Assembly (NCBI RefSeq): GCF_017942085.1
Contig: NZ_JAGKSP010000015.1
Span: forward strand, 1 to 64,000
DNA from: Paenibacillus lignilyticus
GTDB taxonomy: Bacteria; Bacillota; Bacilli; Paenibacillales; Paenibacillaceae
Direction: 5' to 3'
DNA: 64,000 nucleotides
Below, piece after piece: positions 8,490 through 17,225 of the stretch (position 1 is the first letter of the stretch; each line of letters opens with the position of its first letter). The notes below the pieces were generated by a model that had not been told where the DNA came from, searched no databases, and saw only the letters and a list, made by a program, of their open reading frames with translations. The position numbers and the translations under genes were made by a program.

Positions 8490-10113
8490 AATGCTGATTG
8501 TCGACGATATCCCTTCTCAGGTGGACAGCATTGCGGCAACAATACCGAAGTCGGAGCTTGGTATAACGCGCATTCATAAAGCGTACTCGGGCGAAGAAGC
8601 GCTCGCGATCTTCCGGGAGCATCCGATTCAGCTCGTGATCACGGATATCCGTATGCCGGAGATGAGCGGCGTTGAATTAATCCAAGAGATCAGAAGGATG
8701 AACCAGAAGGCAAAATTGATCGTTCTGTCAGGCTATGCGGATTTCGAATATGCGCAAAGCATCGTACCGTATAATACTTCGGGCTATCTCATGAAGCCGG
8801 TTAACCCGGAACAGCTTCGCGCGATGCTGGAGAAACTCGTAGACGAGATTGCGGATGAGCTGAAGGTGCATACTCAGCAGCAGCGCAGCGTATATGCCTA
8901 CAGAGAAAACCTGCCTTCACTGCGCGGTGAGCTGCTGGGCCGATTGCTAAGCGATGGACGCATTTCGGATGTGGAGCTTCAAAGAAAGCTATCCCTGCTG
9001 GAGCTGCCTTTCTCCTCGCAGCAGGATACGGGGATGTTCGTCGTACGATTGGAAGGACGCATGCAGGATTATAGAAGAATGGATCGCGCACTGATTGAAT
9101 ATGCGGTCATGAATATGGCGGAGGAAGTGTTTCATGATGCGTTCCATCTATGGTTCTGCTTGGATCAGAATGAGTATCTCGTATGTATCGCTTCGCCGAT
9201 TGCCGGCAGAGACGGGGTATTCTCAGGAATGGACCGCTCAGCGCTGGATTGCCGAGCAGCCAAGCTGAAGAAGAAGGCGGAATCGCTGCTTAACAACAGC
9301 TTGTCCATCGCGCTTGCCGTGAATGGGGCCGCTTTCCCAGATGGACTGCCAAAGCAATACCGAATGATCGTGAACGGGATTCGGGCCATCGAGGAGGACC
9401 GTCGGCAAAGTGTGTTTCTGCGGGTGGCCGATCAGCCGGAGCCGTTCGCAATCGGCAATATGACCTCATTATATAAGCCGCCGCTGCTGCTTCATTTGCT
9501 CGATACCGGTAACTGGGCCGGAGCAGACAAGAAGCTTAGCGAGATTTTTAATGAATTGAGAAGCGTTCACTATCCGCCGGAGTATGCGAATGAAGCGTAT
9601 TTTACGATTGCAGGAGCTTATCAATATATGGCGCACAAGAAGGGGAAGCTGCTGAGTGAGCTTGGCAGCTCTAGCTTCGGCCTCATGCCTGCCGCTCCTT
9701 CCTTAGCGCAGCTGGAGAGGTGGGCTTACGTAATCTTACGAGGTATTCAGGAGCTGTTTCGCGATCAAGCGGAGAAACAAAAGATCAGCCTGATTGATAA
9801 AGTGCATCATTATGTGGAGCAGAACATGAACGGCTGTCTGTCGCTGCAGACGGTTGCGGCGCATATTGGCTTGCATCCGGCTTATCTGTCGCGAGCCTAT
9901 CGAGCGGAGACGGGCATTAATCTAAGCGATTATATTCTGAAATATCGGATGGAGCTGGCAACCTATATGCTGCGCAGCAGCGATAAGAAAATCTACGAAA
10001 TTGCGCAGACGCTCGGTTATCAGGCAGTGCCGCATTTTATCAAGCTGTTTAAGGCGCACTCCAATATGACACCACAGGAGTATCGGGAGCGGGCAGTACT
10101 GTCATCCGGGTAG
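8464..10113 (+). CDS. AraC-type response regulator, YesN-type
   Basis: This response regulator of ~549 residues has an N-terminal receiver (LIVDD acid pair, phospho-Asp in VITDIRMPEMSG, K in YLMKPVNP) and a C-terminal double helix-turn-helix of the AraC family (IGLHPAYLSRAYRAETG and IAQTLGYQAVPHFIKLFK). It likely activates the upstream transporter operon when phosphorylated by the YesM-like kinase. The start is uncertain: it overlaps the kinase end if ATG 8464 is used, and the reading frame also allows GTG 8443 or ATG 8491, two bases after the kinase stop. Confidence 0.9.
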   Translation: MREAIPIFEMLIVDDIPSQVDSIAATIPKSELGITRIHKAYSGEEALAIFREHPIQLVITDIRMPEMSGVELIQEIRRMNQKAKLIVLSGYADFEYAQSIVPYNTSGYLMKPVNPEQLRAMLEKLVDEIADELKVHTQQQRSVYAYRENLPSLRGELLGRLLSDGRISDVELQRKLSLLELPFSSQQDTGMFVVRLEGRMQDYRRMDRALIEYAVMNMAEEVFHDAFHLWFCLDQNEYLVCIASPIAGRDGVFSGMDRSALDCRAAKLKKKAESLLNNSLSIALAVNGAAFPDGLPKQYRMIVNGIRAIEEDRRQSVFLRVADQPEPFAIGNMTSLYKPPLLLHLLDTGNWAGADKKLSEIFNELRSVHYPPEYANEAYFTIAGAYQYMAHKKGKLLSELGSSSFGLMPAAPSLAQLERWAYVILRGIQELFRDQAEKQKISLIDKVHHYVEQNMNGCLSLQTVAAHIGLHPAYLSRAYRAETGINLSDYILKYRMELATYMLRSSDKKIYEIAQTLGYQAVPHFIKLFKAHSNMTPQEYRERAVLSSG

Positions 10114-10222
10114 CGGACTATGGATCGATTTCATAGGAAATTGTGCGCTTATAAAAGGATTTTGCCATGGCTTTCCCGAAGTTCTAGGAGCTAGGTTGTC
10201 GAATAGGTGGAGGGAAAAGTGC

Positions 10223-11179
10223 ATGACGATTGTCAAAGATCTACGAGATGGCGATGAATTTGTCGGTTTCTATCTCATTAAAGAGAGCGAAGTGAAGCAA
10301 ACCAATACGACGCCTCCCAAGGATTTCATGAATGTGGTGCTTTCGGATGCCAGCGGTCATGTGGCCGGGAAGCTGTGGGATGCGAGCGCTTCGGATAAAG
10401 AAAACCTGGTTCCGCTGACTCTTGTGAAGGTGCAAGGTGTTGCGCAGCTCTACCGGGAGAAGCTGCAGGTGAAGATCGTTCGTATCCGCAGGACGACCGA
10501 AGCGGATGGCGTGCAGTTAACGGATTTCGTAAGATCGGCGCCGGTTCAGCCGGAGGTGCTGCTTGCGGGCATTCATAAGGCCAAAGACAGCATCGCGGAC
10601 AGGGAAATCCGCGACGTTGTAGACTATTGCTTAAACAAAGTCGGCGATAAGCTGATTCACGCGCCTGCGGCAAAATCGCATCATCATGCGTATTACGCTG
10701 GTCTTGTGTATCATATCTCTCGCATGCTGGAGCTTGGGGAGTTCATCTGCAAGCAGCGGCCGTTCTTAAATGCGGATCTGCTGAAGGCCGGCATTATTCT
10801 GCATGATATTGCGAAGCCGGTGGAGATGGTTTCTGAGCTTGGCATTGTGTCAGACTATAGCAATTCGGGCAAACTGATCGGGCATATCTCGCAAGCTTCG
10901 CTGTGGGTAGCGGAAGCGGCCATGCGCCTTGGCATGGATCCCGATTCGGAGCGTATCATGGCTCTGCAGCATCTCGTGCTCTCCCATCATAATTTGGGCG
11001 AATGGGGAAGCCCGGTTCAGCCGCAGCTGGCCGAAGCGCTGGCGCTGCATCATATTGATTCGATCGATGCTAAGCTTCAAATGATCGAGGATGCTTTCGA
11101 CACTACGGGCAGCCATGAGGCATGGACGCCGCAAATTCGCGGTTTGGAGAACAAAGCCTTCTACCGGCTTACCTTCTAA
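10223..11179 (+). CDS. yhaM: 3'-5' exoribonuclease YhaM
   Basis: The 318-residue protein has the YhaM layout: an N-terminal OB-fold nucleic-acid-binding domain (to about residue 120) followed by an HD phosphohydrolase domain. The metal-binding residues are seen in KSHHHAYYAGLVYH and LHDIAKPVE. YhaM of B. subtilis is ~314 residues and degrades RNA and DNA from the 3' end. ATG 10223 is chosen because GGTGGAGGG (10206-10214) lies eight bases upstream; an in-frame TTG at 10196 is less likely. It appears monocistronic. Confidence 0.92.
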   Translation: MTIVKDLRDGDEFVGFYLIKESEVKQTNTTPPKDFMNVVLSDASGHVAGKLWDASASDKENLVPLTLVKVQGVAQLYREKLQVKIVRIRRTTEADGVQLTDFVRSAPVQPEVLLAGIHKAKDSIADREIRDVVDYCLNKVGDKLIHAPAAKSHHHAYYAGLVYHISRMLELGEFICKQRPFLNADLLKAGIILHDIAKPVEMVSELGIVSDYSNSGKLIGHISQASLWVAEAAMRLGMDPDSERIMALQHLVLSHHNLGEWGSPVQPQLAEALALHHIDSIDAKLQMIEDAFDTTGSHEAWTPQIRGLENKAFYRLTF

Positions 11180-11255
11180 CAGCTACCTCTGAAGGATGGC
11201 GGGAGCCGGTTCTTCTTGCTACAATAGAAATTATCACCATTGCCGGAGGATTGTT

Positions 11256-12242
11256 ATGATTAGATTTGGCGTTATCGGAACCAATTGGATTACGGATCAT
11301 TTTATCGAAGCAGCAAGAGTAGCGGAAGGGTTCAGCCTAACCGCAGTCTATTCCAGAACCGAAGAGCGGGCGGAAGCGTACGCAGCCAAGCATAACATCC
11401 CGTTCACATTCACGGATGCTGCTGAGATGGCAGCAAGCAGCGAGCTGGATGCCGTCTACATCGCATCTCCAACCTCGCTCCATGCGGAGCTCGCGATTTT
11501 GTTTATGAGCAAAGGGAAACATGTCCTGTGCGAGAAACCGGCAGCATCCAATACGCGCGAGCTGCAGCAGATGGTCGATGCGGCGAAACAGAATGACGTT
11601 GTTTTCATGGAAGCGATGAAGAGCACACAAATGCCCGGTTTCGCGGCGATCATGGAGAATCTGCCGAAGCTGGGTAAGGTACGTCGGTATTTCGCCAGCT
11701 ACTGCCAGTACTCCTCGCGTTACGATGCCTATAAAGCGGGACAAGTATTGAATGCCTTCAAACCGGAATTCTCGAATGGGGCTTTGATGGATCTTGGTGT
11801 GTATTGCATCTATCCGCTGGTTGTTCTGTTCGGTCAACCGGATGAGATTCGGGCGAGCGGGTATTTGCTGGAATCAGGCGTGGACGGACAAGGAAGCCTC
11901 ATTGCGAAGTACGCAGACATGGAAGCCTCCATCATGTATTCCAAAATCAGCAACTCCTCGCTGCTGGCGGAAATTCAAGGTGAGGAAGCGACAATGACGA
12001 TCGACAGCATTAATTTGCCGATCCACATACGCATCAATTACCGGGACGGCCGGATCGAAGATGTGTCTAAACCGGTCGATCGCCCTACGATGAGCTATGA
12101 GGTGGAGTCCTTCATCGATTTGATTCAAAGCGGAGAACGGGAATCCAAGCTCAATTCGCATGCGAATTCCTTAGCCGTTATGCGCATTCTCGATGAGGCA
12201 CGGCGGCAGCAGGGTTTGGTTTATCCGGCTGATCTGAAATAA
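11256..12242 (+). CDS. Gfo/Idh/MocA-family oxidoreductase
   Basis: The 328-residue NAD(P)-dependent sugar dehydrogenase of the glucose-fructose oxidoreductase/inositol dehydrogenase family has an N-terminal Rossmann fold (IRFGVIGTNWITDHF) and the characteristic VLCEKPAASN block near residue 90. The catalytic region around GALMDLGVYCIYPLVVLFG is typical. The start is set by GGAGGA (11245-11250), five bases before the ATG. The substrate is not predictable. A terminator shared with the convergent AraC gene follows. Confidence 0.9.
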   Translation: MIRFGVIGTNWITDHFIEAARVAEGFSLTAVYSRTEERAEAYAAKHNIPFTFTDAAEMAASSELDAVYIASPTSLHAELAILFMSKGKHVLCEKPAASNTRELQQMVDAAKQNDVVFMEAMKSTQMPGFAAIMENLPKLGKVRRYFASYCQYSSRYDAYKAGQVLNAFKPEFSNGALMDLGVYCIYPLVVLFGQPDEIRASGYLLESGVDGQGSLIAKYADMEASIMYSKISNSSLLAEIQGEEATMTIDSINLPIHIRINYRDGRIEDVSKPVDRPTMSYEVESFIDLIQSGERESKLNSHANSLAVMRILDEARRQQGLVYPADLK

Positions 12243-12249
12243 ATGAAGA

Positions 12250-12297
12250 AGCTGCAGTTGCATGAGTGCGATACTCACGCGACTGCAGCTTTTTTTG
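12250..12297. terminator. Bidirectional terminator
   Basis: AGCTGCAGT (12250-12258) pairs with ACTGCAGCT (12282-12290) and extends inward through GAGT/ACTC. It ends in seven T's on the plus strand and lies between two convergent genes. Confidence 0.9.
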
Positions 12298-12309
12298 TGG
12301 TGTGCGCCA

Positions 12310-13182
12310 TTATGTGGATCGATCATCTACGCGTTTATAATGTGCAGGGGTGCTGCCGGCTACTTTCTTGAACATGCGGTAGAAATGCGGCAGGCTCTCG
12401 AAGCCGCACAGGGATGCAATTTCGGCAACCGTATAATCGGTATCGCCGAGCAGCTCTTTGGCATGCATAATTCGTTTGGCGATGATATATTCCGTTACGT
12501 TCAACCCGGTCATCTGCTTGAACATTCTGGAGAAGTAGGAAGGGCTGACGGCTGCACGCGCCGCCAGAGCGGACAAGCTTAAGCTGTCTACCAGATGAGC
12601 ATCAATGTAGTTGAGCGCCGATTGCAGCCATCCCGGTCTTGATCCGCCATGCTGCTGCTTAGGTTCACCGGGATTCATTTTGCGATTCGTATGGAGAAGC
12701 ACGGTTTGCAGCAGCAGCAGCACCGCTTGACTATAGCCGGGTTGACGCAGCAGAAGCTCCTCGTTCATCTCGTCGATGATGGATTCGATCCGAGTCCGTT
12801 CGGCAGGGAGCAGCTCAATACGGTAATTTCGTCCTGTTTTAGCCTTATCGAAACAGCGCAAGAAAGAGTACGCATCCTTGCCGATTGCGGTCGTTTGCAC
12901 ATATTGCCCGCTAAAGAACATGGCCGATGACGTGATCGGTTCATCGGAATGAGGGAGCGTACGATGTATCGTATTGCCGGGGATTAGGTAGAGATCGCCG
13001 GCCTGCATTTCATAGAAGGTATGATTGATAAAAAACGAGCCGGCGCCGCTATGGACATAAATGATTTCATACCAGTCATGCAGATGGTCGGGCAGCTCTG
13101 ATTGCAGGTTCTTCGTACTGCGCAGAACGAGCTCGATCGGCAGCGAAGTGTCGGGATCAAAATGTTTGCGAAGCGGGTTCAA
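12310..13182 (-). CDS. AraC-family transcriptional regulator with cupin domain
   Basis: The 290-residue regulator has an N-terminal cupin-like sensing domain (HDWYEIIYVHSGAGSFFINHT, residues ~36-56) and a C-terminal AraC DNA-binding domain (LAARAAVSPSYFSRMFKQMTG and IASLCGFESLPHFYRMFKKVAG). The start is TTG, supported by GGAGGTG eight bases upstream. It is divergent from the UxaA-type operon at 13339, which it probably controls. Confidence 0.9.
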   Translation of the reverse strand: MNPLRKHFDPDTSLPIELVLRSTKNLQSELPDHLHDWYEIIYVHSGAGSFFINHTFYEMQAGDLYLIPGNTIHRTLPHSDEPITSSAMFFSGQYVQTTAIGKDAYSFLRCFDKAKTGRNYRIELLPAERTRIESIIDEMNEELLLRQPGYSQAVLLLLQTVLLHTNRKMNPGEPKQQHGGSRPGWLQSALNYIDAHLVDSLSLSALAARAAVSPSYFSRMFKQMTGLNVTEYIIAKRIMHAKELLGDTDYTVAEIASLCGFESLPHFYRMFKKVAGSTPAHYKRVDDRST

Positions 13183-13247
13183 CGACTTGCCACCTCCAAG
13201 ATGTGCGTTTAGTTCAAAAAAAGGTATATTTTCAGTGAAATCGATTA

Positions 13248-13276
13248 TTTATATTCTGTTTCTTTGTTTCTATAAT
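13248..13276 (+). promoter_or_regulatory. Possible promoter of UxaA-type operon
   Basis: A perfect TATAAT lies at 13271-13276 in the divergent region, with a weak TTTATA 17 bases upstream. It lies 62 bases before the first gene of the operon. This is a motif-only prediction. Confidence 0.4.
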
Positions 13277-13338
13277 AAGACTATATCGAAGCCGAAGAAG
13301 ATTGTCTATCATTCTGTCAACCGGAAGGTGAAGCTAAC

Positions 13339-13665
13339 GTGGAACACCGTATTGAAACAGGCGCTGACGCGTTGTACATGGACGAGCGCGATCATGTGGC
13401 AACAGCGCTTCGCGATATGAAAGCAGGAGAATCCATCCATTACCGCCATGCAGCAGAACTGCAAATGATAACGCTTGCAGAGGATATCCCTTTTGGCCAT
13501 AAAGTGGCGATCTCGGACATTGCGTCCGGACAGGACGTTCGCAAATATGGAGAAGTGATTGGACGGGCCGTCAAGCCGATTACGCTTGGCAGTCATGTGC
13601 ATGTCCACAATATTGAAGGCATCCGCGGCCGTGGTGACCTGGGAACGAAGGAGGCAGCGCAATGA
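13339..13665 (+). CDS. UxaA-type dehydratase/hydrolase, small (SAF) subunit
   Basis: The 108-residue protein corresponds to the N-terminal SAF domain of altronate dehydratase-type enzymes (UxaA, galactarate dehydratase and sulfolactate sulfo-lyase families). It contains the metal/substrate-binding-like IPFGHKVAISDIASGQDVRKYGEVIG and ends HVHVHNIEG, the usual end of this domain. The GTG start is preceded by GGAAGGTG. Its stop overlaps the start of the large-subunit gene by four bases (ATGA), so both chains are probably made together. Confidence 0.9.
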   Translation: MEHRIETGADALYMDERDHVATALRDMKAGESIHYRHAAELQMITLAEDIPFGHKVAISDIASGQDVRKYGEVIGRAVKPITLGSHVHVHNIEGIRGRGDLGTKEAAQ

Positions 13666-14825
13666 GCAAGACATTCATGGCGTACGAACGTCCAAACGGA
13701 GATATCGGAATTCGCAATCATCTGTTGATCATTCCGACGGTGATTTGTTCGAATCAGGTGTGCAGCCGCATTATGCAAATGGTACCAGGCAGCGTTGCGA
13801 TTCCGCATCAGCACGGATGCAGTCAGATCGGCGCAGATAAAGAGCGTACATTCGAGGTGCTTGCCGGCACGGGCAAAAATCCTAACGTTGGAGCAGTTCT
13901 CATCATCAGCTTAGGCTGCGAGGTTGTAGACCCGATCGCCTTAGCCGAGGAAATCCGCAAAACAGGCAAACCTGTCGAAGTGTTCGATATTCAATCCGTC
14001 GGCGGTTCGGTTAAGGCCATCTCCTATGGTACGGAATTGGCGAAACGCATGATGGCCGAGCTGGAGAAGGAAGAGAAAGTGCCGGTTCCGCTTAGCAAGC
14101 TTAAAGTGGCCGTGAAATGCGGGGGCTCTGACGCGACTTCCGGTCTGGCTTCCAATCCGGCACTCGGTGCTGCAGCGGATTCGCTAATCGCAGAGGGCGG
14201 TTCTATCGTTATCGGTGAAACGACAGAGATCATTGGCGCGGAACATTTGCTGGCTGAGCGCTGCGTAACGGAAGAGCTGTCCGACCGACTCTACTATATC
14301 GTGAGCCGTTTCGATAAAGAGGTTGAACGGATGGGAGCCGATATGCGCGGCGGTAATCCAAGCCCGGGGAACATTGCGGGCGGGTTGTCCACGATCGAGG
14401 AGAAATCGCTCGGCTGTATTAGCAAATGCGGTAAGGCGCCGATTAAAGGGATCATTGAATATGCGGAGTATATCCCCGAGAATGGGCTTTATTTTATGGA
14501 TTCGCCGGGCAATGATATCGAATGCGTATCGGGTATGGCCGCCGGCGGCGTTCATATCGTATGCTTCACTACAGGCCGCGGTACGCCGACAGGCGCTGCA
14601 GTCGTACCGGTTATTAAAATTACCGGGAACAAGATGATGTTCCAGCGAATGGAAGATAATATGGATATTGACGTCAGCGATATGCTGGACGGAACAGCTA
14701 GCCTTGAACAAGCGGGCGAGCGGATCTGGCAGGAAATCGTTGAGGTTGCGGAAGGCAAATGGACGAAAGCGGAAGTACTGGGCCATCAGGAGTTCAGTAT
14801 CAACCGAATCGGACCAAGCTTGTAA
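13662..14825 (+). CDS. UxaA-type dehydratase/hydrolase, large subunit
   Basis: The 387-residue C-terminal catalytic part of the UxaA/GarD family removes water (or sulfite in the SuyB branch) from sugar acids. Conserved Cys-containing blocks include RPNGDIGIRNHLLIIPTVICSN, HQHGCSQIG, KCGGSDATSG and EEKSLGCISKCG, typical iron-dependent dehydratase signatures. It is split from its SAF subunit as in many Bacillota. It is followed by a Gfo/Idh/MocA dehydrogenase, suggesting a short pathway for an aldonate or uronate-derived acid; the substrate is unknown. Confidence 0.9.
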   Translation: MSKTFMAYERPNGDIGIRNHLLIIPTVICSNQVCSRIMQMVPGSVAIPHQHGCSQIGADKERTFEVLAGTGKNPNVGAVLIISLGCEVVDPIALAEEIRKTGKPVEVFDIQSVGGSVKAISYGTELAKRMMAELEKEEKVPVPLSKLKVAVKCGGSDATSGLASNPALGAAADSLIAEGGSIVIGETTEIIGAEHLLAERCVTEELSDRLYYIVSRFDKEVERMGADMRGGNPSPGNIAGGLSTIEEKSLGCISKCGKAPIKGIIEYAEYIPENGLYFMDSPGNDIECVSGMAAGGVHIVCFTTGRGTPTGAAVVPVIKITGNKMMFQRMEDNMDIDVSDMLDGTASLEQAGERIWQEIVEVAEGKWTKAEVLGHQEFSINRIGPSL

Positions 14826-14848
14826 AATCTATCGGAGGTGCTTGAGGC

Positions 14849-15955
14849 GTGAGCGCGATGAAAGAGAATTGGCTGGATTTAGAGTACCGACCAGCCCTGC
14901 CTGCCAATAAGGAAATGGGCATCGGCATTATCGGCGCAGGTGAAATTGTGGACGCCTGCCATCTGCCGGCCTATCAAATGGGCGGCCTTCGCGTTGTCGG
15001 CATCTATGACGTGAATCGGGAGCGGGCGGAGAAGCTTGCGGCTAAATTCGGCATTCCGAAGGTCTATAAGGAGCTCGATGAGCTGCTTGCAGACCCGGAT
15101 GTGCGAATAGCGGATCTTGCCATCCCCGCGAAGATTCAGCCGGAGATCGCGGAACGGGCAGCAGCGGCGGGCAAACATATTCTATGTCAGAAACCATTGG
15201 CGGAATCATACCCTGAAGCGGTGCGTATTCAACAAGCATGCGAGCGTTATGGGGTAAGAGGAGCCGTCAATCAGCAGATGCGGTGGTCGCCGAGCATTCG
15301 TGCGAGCCATACGATCATTCAGCGCGGCTGGCTCGGGGAGCTGCTGCAGGCTTCGATACAAGTGAATGTGAAGCAGGACTTTGCCAACTGGGGCTGGCTG
15401 CGCGAAATGCCGACGTTGGAATTCATGTACCACAGCATTCACTACATGGATGCGATTCGTTTCCTGTTCGGCACACCGGAGTATGTGTATGCCGACGGAG
15501 CGCGTTTTCCAGGCCAACGTACAATCGGGGAGACACGCACGCTGCTGCACATCAAGTTTGCGGGCGAAGCACGCGGCATTATTCATGATAATCATAACCA
15601 TATCGCCGATGAAGACGATTGGTATGCGACTTATCGCTTCGAAGGCATGGAGGGGATCATCAAAGGAACGAACGGATCGTTATACAACTATCCGGTTGGC
15701 CGTGAAGATACACTCAGCTTCTTTACGAAAGCGATTCATGAGGATTACTGGTTTACGCCGAAGCTGCATGGCAAATGGTTCCCGCATGCCTTCATGGGAA
15801 CGATGGGCGAGCTGATGCGCGCCGTGGAAGAAGAGCGCGAAGCGGAGAACAGCGTTGCGGATAATTTGAAGACGATGCAAATGGTATTCGGGGCTTATTT
15901 GTCCATGAAAGAGAACCGTCCTGTGACGCTTCAAGAGATTGCGGATAACGTATAA
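14849..15955 (+). CDS. Gfo/Idh/MocA-family oxidoreductase
   Basis: The 368-residue NAD(P)-dependent dehydrogenase has a Rossmann motif GIGIIGAGEIVDACHL (from about residue 30), the family block ILCQKPLAES, and a conserved FMYHSIHYMDAIRFLFG region. GGAGGTG before the GTG start supports the start. It is the last gene of the UxaA-type operon and likely oxidises or epimerises the same sugar acid. Confidence 0.9.
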   Translation: MSAMKENWLDLEYRPALPANKEMGIGIIGAGEIVDACHLPAYQMGGLRVVGIYDVNRERAEKLAAKFGIPKVYKELDELLADPDVRIADLAIPAKIQPEIAERAAAAGKHILCQKPLAESYPEAVRIQQACERYGVRGAVNQQMRWSPSIRASHTIIQRGWLGELLQASIQVNVKQDFANWGWLREMPTLEFMYHSIHYMDAIRFLFGTPEYVYADGARFPGQRTIGETRTLLHIKFAGEARGIIHDNHNHIADEDDWYATYRFEGMEGIIKGTNGSLYNYPVGREDTLSFFTKAIHEDYWFTPKLHGKWFPHAFMGTMGELMRAVEEEREAENSVADNLKTMQMVFGAYLSMKENRPVTLQEIADNV

Positions 15956-15966
15956 GTATGTGCAGC

Positions 15967-16010
15967 AGAGCCTTGTCATTGCCCAATTGCGCAATGACAA
16001 GGCTCTTTTT
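15967..16010 (+). terminator. Terminator after UxaA-type operon
   Basis: A perfect 16-bp stem, AGAGCCTTGTCATTGC (15967-15982) with GCAATGACAAGGCTCT (15991-16006), is followed by TTTT. It isolates sigK from the operon upstream. Confidence 0.93.
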
Positions 16011-16099
16011 GTCGTGGATATGATGGCTATAGCAGCTGGCAACCCAGGGCACCTGACTATGGAATAAATGCCGTACAGGCACGTATAGGCCGCCGCCCA

Positions 16100-16107
16100 C
16101 ATACACT
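16100..16107 (+). promoter_or_regulatory. Candidate SigE-type -10 element of sigK
   Basis: CATACACT matches the CATACAnT -10 consensus of the early mother-cell factor SigE, which drives sigK in B. subtilis. It lies 88 bases before the sigK start and after the upstream terminator. The -35 is not clear (a GTATAGG lies at an unusual distance), so the call is tentative. Confidence 0.35.
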
Positions 16108-16194
16108 GTAGAACAGTCTTCACTGTCGATAATGGGAGAACGGCTTGTCGTTGTCCTCCTGTTAGAGGCGAAATTGTATGGAGGTGGCTTTTCG

Positions 16195-16443
16195 ATGCCC
16201 GGATTGTTTGCGGCGATCGCATTGTTTATCAAACAGCTGTCGCTCCTTGTTTCTTACGTCAAGAACAACGCCTTTCCTCAGCCGCTGCATGAAGAAGATG
16301 AGATTAAGCACCTTCAGCTCATGGCAGAGGGAAATCAAGTTTCGCGCAATCTGCTCATTGAGCATAACCTTCGATTGGTTGCCCATATCGTCAACACGTT
16401 GTGTACACAACAAGGTGTCATTTCCATACGGGAGGGATACTAA
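16195..16443 (+). pseudogene. sigK: SigK, N-terminal part (sigK interrupted by element)
   Basis: The first 66 codons of the mother-cell sporulation sigma factor, including the pro-sequence and the start of the mature protein (YVKNNAFPQPL). Translation reads through the insertion point at 16394 into element DNA and stops after 82 residues at TAA 16441-16443. GGAGGTGG (16180-16187) supports the ATG. In frame, bases 16195-16394 join exactly to 49621-50122 to give a full 233-residue SigK. The stop overlaps the ATG of a second, intact sigK (TAATG), so the two are translationally coupled. It is a developmentally interrupted gene rather than a dead one. Confidence 0.93.
16374..16411 (+). other. Left attachment site of sigK element (attL)
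   Basis: Host sigK sequence ends GCCCATATCGTCAA (to 16394). Element sequence then begins CACG followed by the 12-base motif TTGTGTACACAA (16399-16410), itself a palindrome. The crossover is inferred at the AA of TCAA (16393-16394). This places the motif four bases from the crossover, mirrored at the right end. Confidence 0.75.
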
Positions 16444-17144
16444 TGCCTGGATTGTTTGCTGCAATTGCGCTGTTCATTAAACAGTTATCGCTGCTCGTTT
16501 CTTATGTGAAGAATAATGCTTTTCCGCAGCCCTTGCAGGAGGAGGAGGAAGCAAAGCATATCCAGTTGATGGCAAGCGGGGACCAAAAATCCCGTAACCT
16601 GCTGATTGAGCACAATTTGCGATTAGTCGCCCATGTCGTGAAGAAGTTCGACAACTCGAAGGAGGATACCGAGGATTTGATCTCCATCGGCACGATCGGG
16701 CTGATTAAAGCGATTGAATCCTATTCGCCGGATAAAGGAACGAAGCTGGCTACTTTCGCCGCGCGATGCATCGAGAATGAAATTCTCATGCATTTCCGCT
16801 CCAAGAAAAAATCCAGCAAAGATATCTCGCTCAATGATCCGATCGGGACAGACAAAGAAGGCAACGAAATCTCGTTAATCGATATTCTGGGCACCGAACA
16901 AGACGAAGTGCTTGAGAAGGTGCAGCTGAGCATTGAGAAATCAAAGATCTATCGAAATCTCGATATCCTGGACGCTCGGGAACGGGAAGTCGTCGTCGCG
17001 CGGTTCGGCTTGGAAACCGGAGGCGAGGAACGTACGCAGCGGGAAATCGCGAAAGAGCTGGGCATTTCCAGGTCCTATGTATCGCGTATCGAGAAGCGGG
17101 CATTAATGAAGCTGTATCATGAGTTTTATAAGGTGAAGCGTTAA
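16443..17144 (+). CDS. Complete SigK-family sporulation sigma factor carried by the element
   Basis: The 233-residue sigma-70 family protein has a SigK pro-sequence (MPGLFAAIALFIKQLSLLVS, predicted processing before YVKN), region 2 (LISIGTIGLIKAIESY) and a region 4 helix-turn-helix (TQREIAKELGISRSYVSRIEKRALMKLYHEFY). By eye it is about 85% identical to the host SigK halves, with the region 4 recognition helix identical, so promoter specificity should be the same. It has its own GGGAGGG (16430-16436), and its ATG overlaps the stop of the truncated host sigK. It would be read from the host sigK promoter while the element is in place. An intact sigK inside a sigK intervening element is unusual. 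Confidence 0.92.
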   Translation: MPGLFAAIALFIKQLSLLVSYVKNNAFPQPLQEEEEAKHIQLMASGDQKSRNLLIEHNLRLVAHVVKKFDNSKEDTEDLISIGTIGLIKAIESYSPDKGTKLATFAARCIENEILMHFRSKKKSSKDISLNDPIGTDKEGNEISLIDILGTEQDEVLEKVQLSIEKSKIYRNLDILDAREREVVVARFGLETGGEERTQREIAKELGISRSYVSRIEKRALMKLYHEFYKVKR

Positions 17145-17186
17145 CGTTATCGCTTCAATCTTTCGATCGGCTGTAGCAGTTTGATT

Positions 17187-17217
17187 CACAAAGGCCCATA
17201 AACTGGGCCTTTTGTGT
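17187..17217. terminator. Bidirectional terminator after element sigK
   Basis: CACAAAGGCCCA (17187-17198) pairs with TGGGCCTTTTGTG (17204-17216) around a short loop. It lies between the convergent sigma factor and collagen-like genes and works in either direction. Confidence 0.88.
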
Positions 17218-17225
17218 TCAATTAT

